A stretch of 14,611 bases of DNA from JANNAV01 sp031384695 (GTDB lineage Bacteria; Pseudomonadota; Alphaproteobacteria; Rhodobacterales; Rhodobacteraceae), in assembly GCA_031384695.1 (NCBI GenBank), contig JANNAV010000145.1, positions 1 to 14,611 on the forward strand. Direction: 5' to 3'. This document shows positions 7,878 through 13,676 of this stretch, one piece after another. Below the pieces are notes generated by a model, which saw only the letters and a program-made list of their open reading frames with translations, searched no databases and was not told the origin of the DNA. Position 1 is the first letter of the stretch. The number at the start of each line of letters is the position of its first letter. The position numbers were made by a program, and so were the translations under genes.

Positions 7878-8047
7878 GAAAGCCTCCGTTAAGGTTCAGG
7901 GTGGAGTGTTCGTTTGACGCTGCGCTGTTTCACGGGCAGGCGGCAAAGACAAGTCCCAATCCGCGCCGTACCTGCCTGCATCCGCCGCCATTGCTGTGCT
8001 GCGGGCGCTGTGCCACAAAACCCCTGCCCGCTTGCAGGAGTTATCCG

Positions 8048-8404
8048 GTGACCAATCCGCAATGCCCAAAGCCACACGGCATAGCCCGCATCTGGAAAGG
8101 TCAGACCAGCCGGGAAAACGCCGATGAATACACCCTTTACATGCACGCCGAAGGGGTGACGAAACTACAATCCCTCGGTGCCCGCGCCGTGCAGTTCTTC
8201 CGCGAAGACCTCGCCGACTGCTCCGAATTCATGGTGATCTCGCTTTGGGACACGCGCGAAGCGATGACCCGCTGGGCCGGCACCGACCCCGCCAGAATTC
8301 GCCACCTCGAACGCGATCCCGAACTGCTGCTCATCCTGCCCGATGCGGTGCAGATCCTTGATGTCTATTCCAACAGCGTCTTTCCCTCCGACGCCTTCCG
8401 CTAA
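8048..8404 (+). CDS. Small ABM-fold (antibiotic biosynthesis monooxygenase-like) protein
   Basis: A 118-residue protein with the look of the dimeric alpha-beta barrel (ABM) fold: a first strand GIARIWKGQT, a helix with ENADEYTLYMHAEGVTKL, strand ARAVQFFRED, strand CSEFMVISLWDTREAMTRWAG, and last strand VQILDVYS. The 'EFMVISLWDTREAMTRWAG' stretch is the most typical part. Members range from small oxygenases to heme- or metabolite-binding proteins, so the activity cannot be named. The GTG start at 8048 is chosen because AGGAG lies 7 bases upstream and the fold begins a few residues later. The reading frame stays open back to 7901, but that extension is low-complexity, proline- and cysteine-rich and is judged non-coding. 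A 5-bp hairpin (8023-8027 with 8034-8038) overlaps the ribosome-binding site. It is followed after 31 bases by the amidotransferase gene, so the two form a likely operon. Confidence 0.75.
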   Translation: MTNPQCPKPHGIARIWKGQTSRENADEYTLYMHAEGVTKLQSLGARAVQFFREDLADCSEFMVISLWDTREAMTRWAGTDPARIRHLERDPELLLILPDAVQILDVYSNSVFPSDAFR

Positions 8405-8435
8405 CAACCACCCAGCCAACAGCAGGACCAGCCCC

Positions 8436-9131
8436 ATGCGCGTCGCCATTGTCGAAAATACCAAAATCACCCACCACGGGCAGGTCGGCGTCGCCCTGCA
8501 CGAGGCCGGGGCCCTGATCGACCTCTACAAGCCTTGGGCCAACGGCGCCCTGCCCGCGCCGGGCTCTTACGACGCACTGGTGGTGTTTGGCGGCGAGCAA
8601 TCGGCCCGCGCCGATGCGACCCACCCCTACCTGCCCGCCCTTGCCGCCCTGATCCATGAAAGCGGCACCTCGGGCCGTGCCACCCTGGGCATCTGCCTTG
8701 GCGCGCAACTGATGGCGCGCGGGTTCGGCGGCGAAAACCACATTGGCACCGCGCCCGAGTTTGGCTGGCGCGAGGTGGAACTGACCGAGGCAGGCCGCGC
8801 CGATCCCGTCCTCGGGCATCTGCCCGCCACCTTCCCGATCTTCCAGTGGCATTCCGACACCTTCACCCTGCCCCCCGGCACGGCGCACCTTGCCCGCTCA
8901 AACGGTGCTGCAATGCAATGCATCCGCACCGGCCGCGCCTCATACGGCATGCAGTTCCACTTCGAGGCTAGCCGCGCCGTCGCCGCCGACTGGACCCGCA
9001 CCTTCCCCGATCTGATGGAACGGATCGAGCCCGGCTGGCAGGCGGCCCGCCCCGCCCGCGCAGCCACCCTCGGCGTTCAGGCCGACGCCCATGGTCTGGC
9101 CATCGCGCGGGCATGGGTGGGGCTGGTCTGA
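8436..9131 (+). CDS. Stand-alone class I glutamine amidotransferase
   Basis: A 231-residue GATase-1 domain protein. The catalytic triad is visible: Cys87 in the nucleophile elbow LGICLGAQLM, His175 and Glu177 in MQFHFEAS. FGGEQSA (51-57) corresponds to the oxyanion strand, and FQWHSDTF (136-143) is typical of the GMP-synthase-like subfamily (GuaA amidotransferase-domain homologues that stand alone). It would release ammonia from glutamine or cleave a gamma-glutamyl substrate; the acceptor is unknown because no synthetase domain is attached. The start MRVAIVENTK at 8436 has AGGA eight bases upstream; in-frame extension to 8343 would overlap the previous gene and is not used. It forms a two-gene unit with the ABM protein. 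Family call is secure, substrate is not. Confidence 0.85.
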   Translation: MRVAIVENTKITHHGQVGVALHEAGALIDLYKPWANGALPAPGSYDALVVFGGEQSARADATHPYLPALAALIHESGTSGRATLGICLGAQLMARGFGGENHIGTAPEFGWREVELTEAGRADPVLGHLPATFPIFQWHSDTFTLPPGTAHLARSNGAAMQCIRTGRASYGMQFHFEASRAVAADWTRTFPDLMERIEPGWQAARPARAATLGVQADAHGLAIARAWVGLV

Positions 9132-9149
9132 CGCTGCAGGCCGGAGGCC

Positions 9150-9545
9150 TCAGTCAACAGCCGTCGCCTCGATCTCGAACATCAGCACCGGCATGGCCAG
9201 CCGCGTGACCCCCAGCAGGGTCATTGGCGGGCGGGCGTTCACCGGCCCGAACCGGCCACCAAGCACGTCGAAATGCTGCATCGCCGCATCCATATCCGTG
9301 GTGTAAATCGTCAAGCGGATCACATTGGCAAGGCCCATCCCCGCCGCCGCCAGCACAGCCTCAAGGTTATCCAGCGCCCGCGTGATCTGGCCACGCATGT
9401 CGCCTGCGTGCAGCGGGTTGCCCGCACCGTCCACCGCCGTCTGTCCCGCGCAGATCAACTGCCGTTTTGCGCCTTCCACGATCTCGGCCTGATTGTAGCC
9501 GAGATTGATCGACCATGGCCATGGATTAACCGGGGTGCGTTGCAT
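9150..9545 (-). CDS. RidA-family (YjgF/YER057c/UK114) protein
   Basis: A 131-residue member of the Rid superfamily. The archetype hydrolyses reactive enamines and imines produced by PLP enzymes; others act in degradation pathways. Seen: LICAGQTAVDGAGNPLHAGDM (strand and turn typical of the family, split here as LICAGQTAV and GNPLHAGDM), QITRALDNLEAVLAAAGM helix, VIRLTIYTTDMDA, and the C-terminal ARPPMTLLGVTRL...MFEIEATAV, where Arg105 sits at the position of the substrate-carboxylate arginine of RidA. An acidic residue (Glu124/126) lies in the last strand. Start at 9545 has AGGGA nine bases upstream. It is divergent from the WYL regulator, and the gap contains three inverted repeats, making control by that regulator likely. 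The spacing and sequence do not say which Rid subgroup it belongs to, so no symbol is given. Confidence 0.85.
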   Translation of the reverse strand: MQRTPVNPWPWSINLGYNQAEIVEGAKRQLICAGQTAVDGAGNPLHAGDMRGQITRALDNLEAVLAAAGMGLANVIRLTIYTTDMDAAMQHFDVLGGRFGPVNARPPMTLLGVTRLAMPVLMFEIEATAVD

Positions 9546-9610
9546 GAGGTCTGTCCCTTTCTCTGCGTGGTTGTGTTTTCGCTTGTGAACGAGATATCAG
9601 CCTAACCCCC

Positions 9611-9635
9611 CCATGCTGACAGCATGGTGTCAGCA
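9611..9635. promoter_or_regulatory. Two overlapping inverted repeats in front of the RidA-like gene
   Basis: CCATGCT/AGCATGG (9611-9617 and 9621-9627) and TGCTGACA/TGTCAGCA (9614-9621 and 9628-9635) are both perfect and share bases, so only one hairpin could form at a time. They lie 66-90 bases upstream of the RidA-like start. They are compatible with an operator for a dimeric regulator, or with an alternative hairpin in a transcript. Confidence 0.5.
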
Positions 9636-9649
9636 GAATTGTGTTAAAG

Positions 9650-9688
9650 TGGTTTGCTTTCAATCTGAATCAGATTGAAGGCAAACCA
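9650..9688. promoter_or_regulatory. Long palindrome P1 (putative operator)
   Basis: A 39-bp inverted repeat. The inner 9-bp arms TTCAATCTG and CAGATTGAA are perfect around AAT; after one mismatched pair (9658/9680), the outer arms TGGTTTGC and GCAAACCA (9650-9657 and 9681-9688) are also perfect. The centre contains GAATC, a GANTC-type site. It shares its half-site pattern with the second palindrome at 9713-9758. Confidence 0.65.
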
Positions 9689-9712
9689 AGACAGGCCAAA
9701 CGCCGGGAATGT

Positions 9713-9758
9713 TGCGTTTTGCATTTGATCTGCTGATCCAGATCAATTGCAAAACGCA
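9713..9758. promoter_or_regulatory. Long palindrome P2 (putative operator) just upstream of the WYL regulator
   Basis: A 46-bp inverted repeat with 20-bp arms (9713-9732 and 9739-9758) containing a single mismatch, around the 6-base centre CTGATC. Outer arms are TGCGTTTTGCA and TGCAAAACGCA; inner arms end in GATCTG and CAGATC. It ends 35 bases before the ATG at 9794, so a protein bound here would probably block the promoter or 5' end of the regulator gene. Confidence 0.65.
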
Positions 9759-9793
9759 GTAGGGTCATGTCATCACGGCAAGAAAGGCACGGC

Positions 9794-10477
9794 ATGCGGC
9801 GGGCAGACAGGCTGATCAGGATCGTCCATTTTCTGCGCGGCAGACGCCGGGCCACAACCGCGAAAGCCATCGCGGCCGAGTTTGATATCTGCACCCGCAC
9901 CGTCTACCGCGACATTCAGGATCTGGCAGGCGCAGGTGCACCGATCATTGGCGAGGCGGGCGTCGGCTATATCATCGACAAGCGGTATTACCTGCCGCCG
10001 GTCACATTTGACGCCGAAGAGCTGGAAGCCATCGGTCTGGGCATCAGCATGGTCCGCCAATGGACGGATGAACGCTTTGCCCTGAAAGCCGACAGCGCGT
10101 TTGCCAAAATTCAGGCCGTCCTGCCCGCGAACCTGCAAGGAGAGTTGGAACAGATCACCACCTATTCGATGCCCAACCAAGCGCCGCGCCCATGGTCCGT
10201 CGGCTTTTCTGCCCTGCGCGAAGCCATCCGCACGCGGCGGAAAATCCGCGTCCGCTATACCGATGGTGCAAAATCGGCCACATCCCGCACCTTGCGCCCG
10301 CTGGCCCTGATCTTTTGCACCCCGGTGTGGCTGCTGGCAACATGGTGCGAGAAACGCGGCGACTTCCGCAATTTCCGGCTCGACCGGATCGAAGGCGTCG
10401 ACTACTCCGACGAGCCGTTTGCCGACGAGAAAGACAAGAACCTTTCGGCCTACAAGGCGCAGGACGCGCTGTGCTGA
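9794..10477 (+). CDS. WYL-domain transcriptional regulator (YafY/DeoR-type HTH)
   Basis: A 227-residue transcription factor. An N-terminal winged helix-turn-helix (about 1-60: MRRADRLIRIVHFLRG, TTAKAIAAEFDICTRTVYRD as recognition region, GVGYIIDKRYYLPPV wing) is followed by a WYL sensor domain (about 137-205: LREAIRTRRKIRVRYTD, RTLRPLALIFCTPVWLLATW, FRNFRLDRIEGVD). WYL regulators bind small or nucleic-acid ligands; this one's ligand is unknown. The ATG at 9794 is preferred because AAGG lies 6 bases upstream and family members open with M-x-RADRL; an ATG at 9767 would add MSSRQERHG and overlaps a less suitable AGGG only 2-3 bases away. The gene is divergent from the RidA-like gene, and the palindromes between them make it the obvious candidate binder. 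It converges with the oxidoreductase gene downstream. Confidence 0.85.
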   Translation: MRRADRLIRIVHFLRGRRRATTAKAIAAEFDICTRTVYRDIQDLAGAGAPIIGEAGVGYIIDKRYYLPPVTFDAEELEAIGLGISMVRQWTDERFALKADSAFAKIQAVLPANLQGELEQITTYSMPNQAPRPWSVGFSALREAIRTRRKIRVRYTDGAKSATSRTLRPLALIFCTPVWLLATWCEKRGDFRNFRLDRIEGVDYSDEPFADEKDKNLSAYKAQDALC

Positions 10478-10501
10478 AAACAATACCCGCCCGCCAATGC
10501 C

Positions 10502-10553
10502 CGCGCGGTCAACTCTCGCGCGGTCAACCCTCGCGCGGTCAACCTTCACGCGG
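10502..10553. repeat. 15-bp tandem repeat (3.5 copies) at the 3' end of the oxidoreductase gene
   Basis: Units CGCGCGGTCAACTCT (10502-10516), CGCGCGGTCAACCCT (10517-10531) and CGCGCGGTCAACCTT (10532-10546) are followed by a partial CACGCGG. The array covers the stop codon of the minus-strand oxidoreductase (TCA at 10539-10541). Because the unit is a multiple of three and each unit carries TCA in that frame, changes in copy number would still leave a stop. Confidence 0.9.
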
Positions 10554-11156
10554 AAAGCAGGCGCCGGCATGGTCCTTGCAGTCTTCCAGCCACGCCGCGC
10601 GCTGCTGTGGGTTGCTGCCCGCAACCGGCCTGAAAACATGGCGCGCCGTGCGTTGCACCCCGCAATAGGGCAACACGCAATTCCGCCAGATCAGGTCCAG
10701 CGGATCGCCCAGCACGGCGGCCTCGCGCGCAGCCGGGGTGTCCGAGGTGTTGAGGACAAGGCAGGTTCCCAGCGTCAACAGCCCTTCCGGTGCGCCCTCG
10801 CCGGTGGTCAGGCTATAGGCCACCCCCGGCACCAGCACCCGGTCCAGCCAGCCTGCAAGGATTGCAGGCGGTTTGCCCCACCAGTTCGGGTGGACCACAA
10901 CCAAACCTTCCGCCGCCGCAATATCCTGCCTGTGCCGCAGCACCAGCGGATCCCCGGTTTTGCGCAGCACATCCCCGGCCCCGTCACCGTGGGTATAGGC
11001 CTCGTCGGCGCGCAGCACCGGATCAAAGCCTTCGTGGTAAAGATCATGCGCCACCACCCGGTGCCCCAGCCGCCGCAACTCGGCATGCACCACCGCCGCA
11101 ATCGCATGGCAGAAACTGTCCGGTTTCGGATTGGCAAGGATCGACAGAATATTCAT
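10539..11156 (-). CDS. Flavodoxin-fold NAD(P)H-dependent oxidoreductase
   Basis: A 205-residue protein of the Flavodoxin_2 family (NAD(P)H quinone oxidoreductases, KefF/MdaB-like). It starts with the phosphate-binding strand and loop MNILSILANPKPDSFCHAI, has the signature VVVHPNWWGKPPAILAGWLDRVLVPGVAYS split across residues 86-115 (HPNWWGKPPAIL then DRVLVPGVAY), and NTSDTP (136-141) after the fourth strand. It would bind FMN or FAD and reduce quinones or similar acceptors with two electrons in the cytoplasm; the true acceptor is unknown. Start at 11156 has a G-rich site (GTGGGG) four bases upstream. The C terminus is unusual: the last residues (CFPREG) and the stop lie in a 15-bp tandem repeat, and another 15-bp array lies upstream of the start, so both flanks are repeat-bearing. 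Confidence 0.82.
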   Translation of the reverse strand: MNILSILANPKPDSFCHAIAAVVHAELRRLGHRVVAHDLYHEGFDPVLRADEAYTHGDGAGDVLRKTGDPLVLRHRQDIAAAEGLVVVHPNWWGKPPAILAGWLDRVLVPGVAYSLTTGEGAPEGLLTLGTCLVLNTSDTPAAREAAVLGDPLDLIWRNCVLPYCGVQRTARHVFRPVAGSNPQQRAAWLEDCKDHAGACFPREG

Positions 11157-11237
11157 GTAACCCCACCGCTGCCCCGGACAATCCTTACCGGGTCAACAGG
11201 GAATGTGCCACATCAAAGCCGCCACCTGAACCGCTCT

Positions 11238-11300
11238 GGCTCAAACCACTCAGGCTCAAACCACTCAGGCTCAAACCACTCAGGCTCAAACCACTCAGGC
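11238..11300. repeat. 15-bp tandem repeat (four perfect copies) upstream of the oxidoreductase gene
   Basis: Four identical copies of GGCTCAAACCACTCA occupy 11238-11252, 11253-11267, 11268-11282 and 11283-11297, with GGC starting a fifth. The 15 bases before (11223-11237) look like a decayed copy. The array begins 82 bases upstream of the oxidoreductase start, on the promoter side. Identity between copies suggests recent expansion. Confidence 0.92.
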
Positions 11301-11631
11301 AAGAATAACCTTGGTCACGATCACCCAGACCCCCCAGCACGCCTCAAATGCGTCTGCCTGTCACGATACTGCACCTAAAACGGATGTCTTCCACCTGACA
11401 TTGCCCGCAACCGAGATGGCGCAGATGGCATGCCACGGCGCCGGATAAAGCACCGTGACGGCCGCCGCAACCGTGGCGGTGAACGCCTCGCGCGCCATTC
11501 GGACCTGCCCTCGATCGGCCCGATCAGGCTGCATCGCGCAGGCATCGCCCGCACGCGCCCTGCAACCGTTTGTGGCCCGCGCCGCCCGAACAGGCAAGCG
11601 CGCAAGGCAGGCGGCCAGTCAACCCCCGACA
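11301..11631. other. Poorly coding stretch; possible short reading frame on the minus strand
   Basis: No recognisable gene lies between the 15-bp array and the dioxygenase-like gene. On the minus strand a frame from 11498 to 11361 (45 residues, MAREAFTATVAAAVTVLYP...) uses mostly G/C third positions in its first part and has a GAGGGCAGG stretch just before its ATG. The same frame continues upstream to an ATG at 11597. It matches no family I recognise; it may be a small gene or the worn remnant of one. No terminator or repeat other than the flanking array was seen. Confidence 0.3.
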
Positions 11632-12426
11632 TTACCCATCAAGCAAAACTGGAAACCAGTCCTCGCGCAGCCTTTCCCCCGGCACCATCCCGTGCCCCGG
11701 ATAGGGGGGCGAGGTGCGGCCCGGGCGCTCCACATAGCGCGCGTCATCGCCCAGCAGGCGCAGCGAGAACGCCCGCCTGCGCTCTGCCGCCTCGTTGCCG
11801 CGCGCGCCGTGCAGGGTCTGGTAGTGAAACGCCACCGCGTCGCCCGGCTCCATCTCCCACTCCAGCACCCGCATCCCTTCGGCGTCAGGGTCGGGCACCG
11901 GCATGTAAAGTTCGGGGTTGGGGTAAAAGCTGGTCTCGGCCACCCATCGCGTCGGCAGCACCGCGCGCGGCCACAGATGCGATCCCGCCACACAGCGCAA
12001 GGATGCCGCCCGCACCGGATCCAGCGGCGACCAGAAGCTGACGTTCTGCCGCCCGGTGACGAAATAGTACGGCCCGTCCTGATGCCAGGGCGTGGCGCGC
12101 GCGGTGCCGGGCTCCTTAACCAGCACATGGTCGTGAAACATCTGCACCCGCACCGATCCCATCAGCCGTGCCGCAACCGCAGCCACCCCCGAGCCTGCGA
12201 TCACAGCGGCAAACTCCGGTATCCGCTGCCAGTTGCAGTAATCATCAAAGAACCGCCCGCCCTCGCCCGCCCGGGTGTTCTCCGACGCATAGGGCCCCGG
12301 CTCGGCCATGTTGCGCGCGATGCCTGCGCGCAACGGCGCCACCCAATCGGCCCAAAGGCCCCGGATCAGCACCGCCCCATCGCGCTGATACGCCGCCACC
12401 ATCTGCTCCGTCACCTCAACCGTCAT
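11632..12426 (-). CDS. Phytanoyl-CoA dioxygenase (PhyH)-family Fe(II)/2-oxoglutarate oxygenase
   Basis: A 264-residue member of the PhyH family, whose enzymes hydroxylate a bound substrate using Fe(II), O2 and 2-oxoglutarate. The facial triad is visible: His115 and Asp117 in TPWHQDGPYY and His206 in YQTLHGARGN. RRRAFSLRL (216-224) supplies the arginine expected to hold the 2-oxoglutarate carboxylate. Supporting motifs are FHDHVLVKEPGT (97-108) and CVAGSHLWPR (145-154). Start MTVEVTEQMV at 12426 is supported by GGAGG five bases upstream; the frame stays open to 12612 but the extension would overlap glk and is Trp- and Arg-rich noise. It is divergent from glk with a 167-base gap. No neighbouring gene indicates the substrate (ectoine, halogenation and lipid roles are all known in the family), so none is proposed. 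Confidence 0.88.
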   Translation of the reverse strand: MTVEVTEQMVAAYQRDGAVLIRGLWADWVAPLRAGIARNMAEPGPYASENTRAGEGGRFFDDYCNWQRIPEFAAVIAGSGVAAVAARLMGSVRVQMFHDHVLVKEPGTARATPWHQDGPYYFVTGRQNVSFWSPLDPVRAASLRCVAGSHLWPRAVLPTRWVAETSFYPNPELYMPVPDPDAEGMRVLEWEMEPGDAVAFHYQTLHGARGNEAAERRRAFSLRLLGDDARYVERPGRTSPPYPGHGMVPGERLREDWFPVLLDG

Positions 12427-12593
12427 CTCAGCCTCCATACCCCAAATCCACCCTATCCACATCCCGCCCGCCGCTGCAAAGAGTTCCGCGCCCCCCCTGC
12501 GCCAGCACTTCTCCGACAGAACCGCTTGCAGCCCCCCCCGCTTTCCCCCTATCAACCGGGGGTGCCACCGCAGGCCGCAAAAAAGGTGCCCGA

Positions 12594-13565
12594 ATGCCCG
12601 ACACAACCGCAATCGTTGCAGATATCGGTGGCACCAACACCCGCGTGGCGCTGGCCGATGGCAAGATCGTGCGCGCGGGTAGCATCCGCCGCTTTGCCAA
12701 TGTCGATTATCCGGGGCTGGAGCCGGTGCTGAGGCGGTATCTGGCCGAGGCGGGGCTCACGCGCGTGGCTGGGGTCTGCGTGGCAGCCGCAGGCCCGGTG
12801 CGCGACGGGGTGGCGGTGATGACCAACCTCGACTGGACCATTGATCACGCCTGCCTCACCCGGCCCACCGGTGCGGGCCAGGTGGCCATCCTCAATGATC
12901 TGCAGGCGCAGGGCCACGCGCTTGGCCATATCGCAGCACAATACCTGCGCCCGGTGATTGCCGGGCCGCAGATTGCCGGAGCGACAATGCTGGTGGTGGG
13001 CGTTGGCACCGGCATGAACGCGGCACCAGTGCATGAAACCCCCTGGGGCCGGGTGGTCGCGGCCTCGGAATGCGGCCATGTGTCGATGCCGGTACGTACC
13101 GCCCAAGACTTCCGGCTGGCGCAGTTCGTGGCCACCCACGGCCCGCACGCGCACGGCTTTGCCGGGGTGGAAGATGTGCTGGCGGGGCGCGGACTTGAAC
13201 ATGTGCATAGCTTTATCACCGCCGGGCGCGGTGCCATGGCCGAGTTGAAGGCCGCCGAAATCATGGCGCAGCTTGCTTCAGGTGCGGCCGATGCCCGCGC
13301 AACCGCCGCGCTTTACATCAGTATCCTCGGCTCGGTTCTGGGCAATCTGGCGCTGACCCACCTGCCTTTTGGCGGCATTTTCCTGATCGGCGGCGTGGCC
13401 CGCGCCATGACGCCCTATCTTGGCGACATGGGCCTTGGCGCGGCCTTCCGCGACAAGGGCCGGTTCGCAGGCTTCATGGACAGCTTTGCGGTAACCGTGG
13501 TCGAGGACGATTTCGCGGCCCTCACGGGCTGTGCGGCCTACCTTGCCAACGGTGGCCGGGGGTAG
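12594..13565 (+). CDS. glk: Glucokinase (Glk family)
   Basis: A 323-residue ATP-dependent glucose kinase, making glucose 6-phosphate in the cytoplasm. Seen: ATP phosphate-1 motif ADIGGTNTRVAL (9-20), VAAAGPVRDG (63-72), the sugar-binding and catalytic LNDLQAQGHAL with Asp102, adenosine/phosphate-2 region VVGVGTGMNAA (134-144), the glutamate of ASECGHVSMP (E159; usual form EGGH), and C-terminal IFLIGGVARAM. This is the E. coli-type Glk family rather than ROK, since the zinc-binding CxCGxxGC motif is absent. Start at 12594 is supported by AAGG seven bases upstream; the open frame back to 12168 runs antisense to the dioxygenase gene and is not coding. It is monocistronic, ending shortly before tandem GC-rich hairpins. 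Confidence 0.93.
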   Translation: MPDTTAIVADIGGTNTRVALADGKIVRAGSIRRFANVDYPGLEPVLRRYLAEAGLTRVAGVCVAAAGPVRDGVAVMTNLDWTIDHACLTRPTGAGQVAILNDLQAQGHALGHIAAQYLRPVIAGPQIAGATMLVVGVGTGMNAAPVHETPWGRVVAASECGHVSMPVRTAQDFRLAQFVATHGPHAHGFAGVEDVLAGRGLEHVHSFITAGRGAMAELKAAEIMAQLASGAADARATAALYISILGSVLGNLALTHLPFGGIFLIGGVARAMTPYLGDMGLGAAFRDKGRFAGFMDSFAVTVVEDDFAALTGCAAYLANGGRG

Positions 13566-13575
13566 GTGGCGCGCC

Positions 13576-13601
13576 AAAAAGCGGGGGACTCGCGCCCCCG
13601 C
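13576..13601 (-). terminator. Intrinsic terminator of the glycosylase-esterase unit
   Basis: A 7-bp GC stem (GCGGGGG at 13581-13587, CCCCCGC at 13595-13601) is followed on the minus strand by five T residues (13576-13580). It faces transcription coming from the esterase gene, whose stop is at 13677-13679. Confidence 0.7.
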
Positions 13602-13616
13602 ACCCGCTGTTCAGAA

Positions 13617-13637
13617 GCGGGGGTTTCACACCCCCGC
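13617..13637. repeat. Second GC-rich hairpin, near-copy of the first
   Basis: GCGGGGGT at 13617-13624 pairs perfectly with ACCCCCGC at 13630-13637. The block repeats the 13581 hairpin 36 bases further on, including the following CACCC, with changes only in the loop. There is no T-run on the glk side, so it is a repeat or a factor-assisted end rather than a clear terminator for glk. Confidence 0.7.
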
Positions 13638-13676
13638 ACCCCCGTGGGATATTTGAGCAGCAAAGAAGCGGGCAGA

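Noticed and set aside
7901..8047. Extension of the ABM gene to an ATG at 7901
   Set aside because: Proline- and cysteine-rich, no fold, no ribosome-binding site; AGGAG before the GTG at 8048 is much better.
9138..9150. AGGCC-GGA-GGCCT hairpin between the amidotransferase and RidA-like genes
   Set aside because: A 5-bp stem with no T-run on either strand; too weak to call a terminator.
11238..11300. CRISPR-like array
   Set aside because: The 15-bp units are directly adjacent with no spacers and no cas genes are present; it is a minisatellite.
12545..12562. CCCCC/GGGGG hairpin upstream of glk
   Set aside because: Only five G-C pairs in a C-rich stretch with an 8-base loop; expected by chance at this composition.
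12168..12593. 142-residue N-terminal extension of glucokinase
   Set aside because: Antisense to the dioxygenase gene, Pro/Arg/Ser-rich, and MPDTTAIVADIGGTN with AAGG upstream is the normal start.
12427..12612. N-terminal extension of the dioxygenase-like gene
   Set aside because: It would overlap the glk start, has low-quality Trp- and Arg-rich sequence, and a strong GGAGG site supports the start at 12426.
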